Part shown: one piece after another, positions 61,712 to 64,000 of the stretch | How the letters are laid out: each line of letters starts with the position of its first letter | How positions within the stretch are numbered: position 1 is the stretch's first letter | Assembly: GCA_934045075.1 (NCBI GenBank) | Contig: OW203734.1 | Span: 17,837,680-17,901,679 of the forward strand | Direction: 5' to 3' | Origin: Yponomeuta sedellus | Taxonomy: Eukaryota > Arthropoda > Insecta > Lepidoptera > Yponomeutidae | Length of the DNA stretch: 64,000 bases | Notes under the pieces: model-generated | The model's input: the letters and a program-made list of their open reading frames with translations, nothing else | Database searches by the model: none | Told to the model about the DNA's origin: nothing | Position numbers and translations under genes: made by a program

Positions 61712-62250
61712 TTTTTTCCTGAGTTATTCTAAAGAAACTCAGATATTGTACGGAATCAAGCGTTACTTTGCGAAAATCCATAATAGCATTAATATGTGAA
61801 AATTACTTTGCTAAATTCCGCCAAAAATTCCACAAGTACCAAGTAGAGCTAAGCTTGTGAGCGTGAGGATGCCTCGTGTTAGAGGCGAAACGCGTCACGC
61901 ATTTCTTCACACAAGTATTGGTGTCGGTGGTGGTTTGTTCGTGTCTTGCTTCTGCTTGAAAAAGTGGGAGGGAGGGCAGTGCATTAACTAACCGCATGGT
62001 GCTTGTAGGATTTTTGGCGGAATTTAGCAAAGTAACTTTCACATGATTATACTATTTTTATTTTTAATGCACTAACCCGTGCTAAGGACAATTTTAAAAT
62101 TTTGCTCATTAGCTCAGTTGGAAAGAGCGCTGGCACGGATAGCCAGAGGTCGCGGGTTTGAATCCCGGTATGGGTGAAATTTTTAGCCTCTAATAGGTTT
62201 TTAAAATAACTTTAACATATTAATGCTATAAAGTAACTCAGGAAAAAGAA
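61712..62250. mobile_element. Composite nested inverted-repeat element
   Basis: Outer arms: TTTTTCCTGAGTTA (from 61715) with TAATAGCATTAATATG (61780-61796) face TTAACATATTAATGCTATAA and AGTAACTCAGGAAAAA (62211-62247). Inside, 61794-61841 and 61997-62044 are 48-bp inverted repeats with about five differences (ATGTGAAAATTACTTTGCTA). 62045-62208 is a family B copy with its inverted terminus (TTTTTAATGCACTAACCCGT) on the left. Confidence 0.75.
62045..62208 (+). repeat. Family B with inverted left terminus
   Basis: The left end is the complement of the tail (CACTAACCCGTGCTAAGGAC, ATTTTAAAA). It joins directly to CTCATTAGCTCAGTTGGAAA and the full tRNA-like core to CCTCTAATAGGTTTTTAAAA. The 5' block seen in longer copies is missing. 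Confidence 0.8.
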
Positions 62251-62699
62251 AATAACAACAAAAATAAAAATAAGACAGGCACATACATTGCTTCTGGCCC
62301 CACACTAGGATACCCTTGGTTAATTACTGGGTTGTTGGAAATATCTTCAGAAAATCTTGCCGCCAAAGCTTAAATGCTTATTGTGAAAAGTTTTGAATTT
62401 GGCGGTTATTATTCTTTACCTTTCAGCTGAAGAGTTTTCTATTGTACAAAAAACCATGTTACTACAATCTAAATCCCACTCAAGTTCCCCATTACTCAGA
62501 TAAACGATTGGCATGTGTGTTTTTCACAATTATGGCATGTCTTACCATTATAAATAATTTATTATCGACCTCTGTGAATGTCTGTCAACGAAATGAGTGT
62601 AATAATATCGATATTAAATCCAGAACAAAGAAGTGTGGATAGTTACTTTCATCATATTTATATAACTTTTTTTGTTGTTGTGCAATTTGATCATATTTC
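62251..62699. other. Mostly unassigned stretch
   Basis: 62268-62318 is a minus-strand family C 3' scrap (GACAGGCACATACATTGCTT, CTGGCCCCACACTAGGATAC). The rest shows no gene. The 66-codon frame at 62442 has no domain. Confidence 0.4.
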
Positions 62700-62880
62700 G
62701 ACATCCCTTTATTAGCAAAGGGCAAGATAAAAAGTACTTGAAACCGGCGTGCGTGCATGCAAGGACTAATGAACGTTGATGAAACGAAGTTGATCTGTCA
62801 AGATCGTGGCAAGTAGCAGTCCCTGGACTCTGCGTAGCCCTTTGGGATAAAGGCGTGAGTTTATATAAAGTTATGCAATA
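62700..62880 (+). repeat. RTE-tail LINE fragment
   Basis: TTAGCAAAGGGCAAGATAAA, CCGGCGTGCGTGCATGCAAG, AACGTTGATGAAACGAAGTT and TTTGGGATAAAGGCGTGAGT. Decayed copy of the 13071 family. Confidence 0.75.
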
Positions 62881-62974
62881 AATTGTTCTCTATCTGCATC
62901 TTATAAGCCAGTCATCGTTCGGCAGCTGTTGTTCTAAATCGTGTTAAAATAAATGTCTTCTTTTTTCTTCAGTA

Positions 62975-63025
62975 TTGGAAGAGACCCGTGCCCCAGCAGT
63001 AGGGACATACAAGGGTTAATATCTT
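62975..63025 (+). repeat. 5S-derived SINE, 3' tip
   Basis: TTGGAAGAGACCCGTGCCCC and AGCAGTAGGGACATACAAGG. The last 45 bp only. Confidence 0.65.
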
Positions 63026-63289
63026 TATGCAATCAACCGTCAAATATTAACAAATATCACAGATATTCATACGCTCGAAAATGCACTGAAACTACTTATA
63101 TATATAAATAACTAATTTAAATACCCATGTTCATGAATAAACGATACTTGTCTTACTTTATCGCAGGGCATAGGCCTTTTCTCACAAAGAGATCTTTCCA
63201 CAATCTTTCAATATTTTGTTAATTATTTATGTACTTATATATAATATTCATTTTTATATATGTAAATTATTTGTATGTATCTGTTGATA

Positions 63290-63471
63290 AATTTAAAAAC
63301 CTATTTAGAGGCTAAAAATTTCACCCATGCCGGGATTCGAACCCGCAACCTCTGGCTATCCGTGCCAGCGCTCTACCAATTGAGCCAGAGGTTGCGGGTT
63401 GCGGGCCTCTAAATAGGTTTTTAAATTTGTCCTTAGCACGGGTTAGTGCATTAAAAATAAAAATAGTATAA
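63290..63471. repeat. Inverted dimer of family B
   Basis: Left arm 63290-63358 (minus, AAATTTAAAAACC to CGCAACCTCTGGCTATCC) and right arm 63384-63428 (plus, CCAGAGGTTGCGGG, a deletion, then GGCCTCTAAATAGGTTTTTAAATTT). Both arms share the CGCAACC/GGTTGCG and AAATTT variants. The family tail CCTTAGCACGGGTTAGTGCA follows. Confidence 0.85.
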
Positions 63472-63603
63472 TCTGTTGATAATTTTATTAATTCAAACTG
63501 TTATTTAGGCATGTATTTATATAGGTACCTCTGAAGTTATCGATTTCTGTGTTTTTTTGTACATCTACTTCCTTCTCTAATATATTAGTCCAGTTCATCC
63601 AAA

Positions 63604-63710
63604 GGCAGAGATCACTTTTAGTGATAAGGCCGCCGTCTGTACTCTTAAAAAATATCTGTGTAATTTCCATTTTTATGTACAATAAAAGGTTTTCTATCTA
63701 TATATCTTTC
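63604..63710 (+). repeat. LINE 3' end with TATC tail
   Basis: GATCACTTTTAGTGATAAGG, CCGCCGTCTGTACTCTTAAA, TCCATTTTTATGTACAATAA and TTTTCTATCTATATATCT. Plus-strand counterpart of 3190-3345. Confidence 0.7.
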
Positions 63711-64000
63711 ACAAACCGGCCACTTTCGTTCTTTTGTACGTTTATGGCTCTAGTATCGGGTAACTGATATTAATTATTGTTTTCTGATATCACGTGATAT
63801 TATCGTGTTACGTTATGACTGTTATGACTGGGCCAGTGGACTTAGCTAGGTAGGTATTTGTGTTTTGGCTGGAGGAAAAACATGTTCTGTGTATTGTACC
63901 ATAATTAGACTTTATTTAACAACTGTATTACTCTAAATGTCTGAACATAATGTAGTTATGTATTGATAATTGACTAGTTTATATACTTGGGTAACAAAAG
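63711..64000. other. End of window, nothing recognised
   Basis: AT-rich sequence with a TATCACGTGATATTATCGTG palindrome-like piece at 63788-63807. No gene. Confidence 0.35.

Noticed and set aside
62100..62180. tRNA gene in family B (cloverleaf with GGA-like anticodon)
   Set aside because: A cloverleaf can be drawn, but the core occurs in well over ten copies with variant loops inside a longer repeat, so it is a tRNA-like repeat.

Overview
The window looks like intergenic or intronic DNA from an insect, most likely a lepidopteran. The reasons are its AT-rich background, tRNA-like SINEs, LINE 3' ends with ATGT or TATC tails, Helitron-like ends and a mariner. I recognise no host protein gene, true tRNA gene or rRNA gene. 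This attribution rests on repeat style, not on a database search. About half of the window can be assigned to transposable elements, many of them nested.

Layout. 1-9 kb: fragments of a 5S-rRNA-derived SINE, tRNA-like repeats, LINE 3' tails, an ACTC microsatellite and a LINE C-terminal coding remnant. 9-15 kb: two TIR elements, MITEs, and a 250-320 bp tandem repeat interrupted by a LINE fragment with a target-site duplication (TSD). 15-21 kb: an LTR-like repeat inserted into a SINE and itself split by a three-unit Helitron-like array. 22-27.3 kb: an apparently intact two-ORF non-LTR retrotransposon (ORF1 334 aa, FP25K-like; ORF2 994 aa, endonuclease plus reverse transcriptase). 27-40 kb: many tRNA-like and 5S-derived copies, microsatellite-expanded LINE tails and palindromes. 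41.3-42.0 kb: a PIF/Harbinger remnant with TIRs, a TTA duplication and a Myb/SANT-like fragment. 43.5-46.3 kb: CCCGACTGCAG-ended repeats, including a hairpin with 216-bp arms that differ at two positions. 47-53 kb: three 5S-headed SINEs and another LTR-like copy with a perfect 4-bp TSD. 53.4-54.7 kb: a full-length but frameshifted mariner. 55-64 kb: RTE-like reverse transcriptase remnants, a 200-base assembly gap, and further SINE copies.

The most distinctive theme is recurrent inverted (fold-back) dimers of otherwise dispersed repeats. In the main tRNA-like family, three loci have two arms that share sequence variants not seen in the other copies in the window, and a fourth has arms of the same subfamily. 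This suggests that one arm was copied from the other at the locus. The same geometry appears in a second SINE, a LINE tail, an RTE-tail fragment and the 216-bp hairpin. The other clear result is a 5S rRNA-headed SINE family with at least five copies retaining the 5S internal-promoter region.
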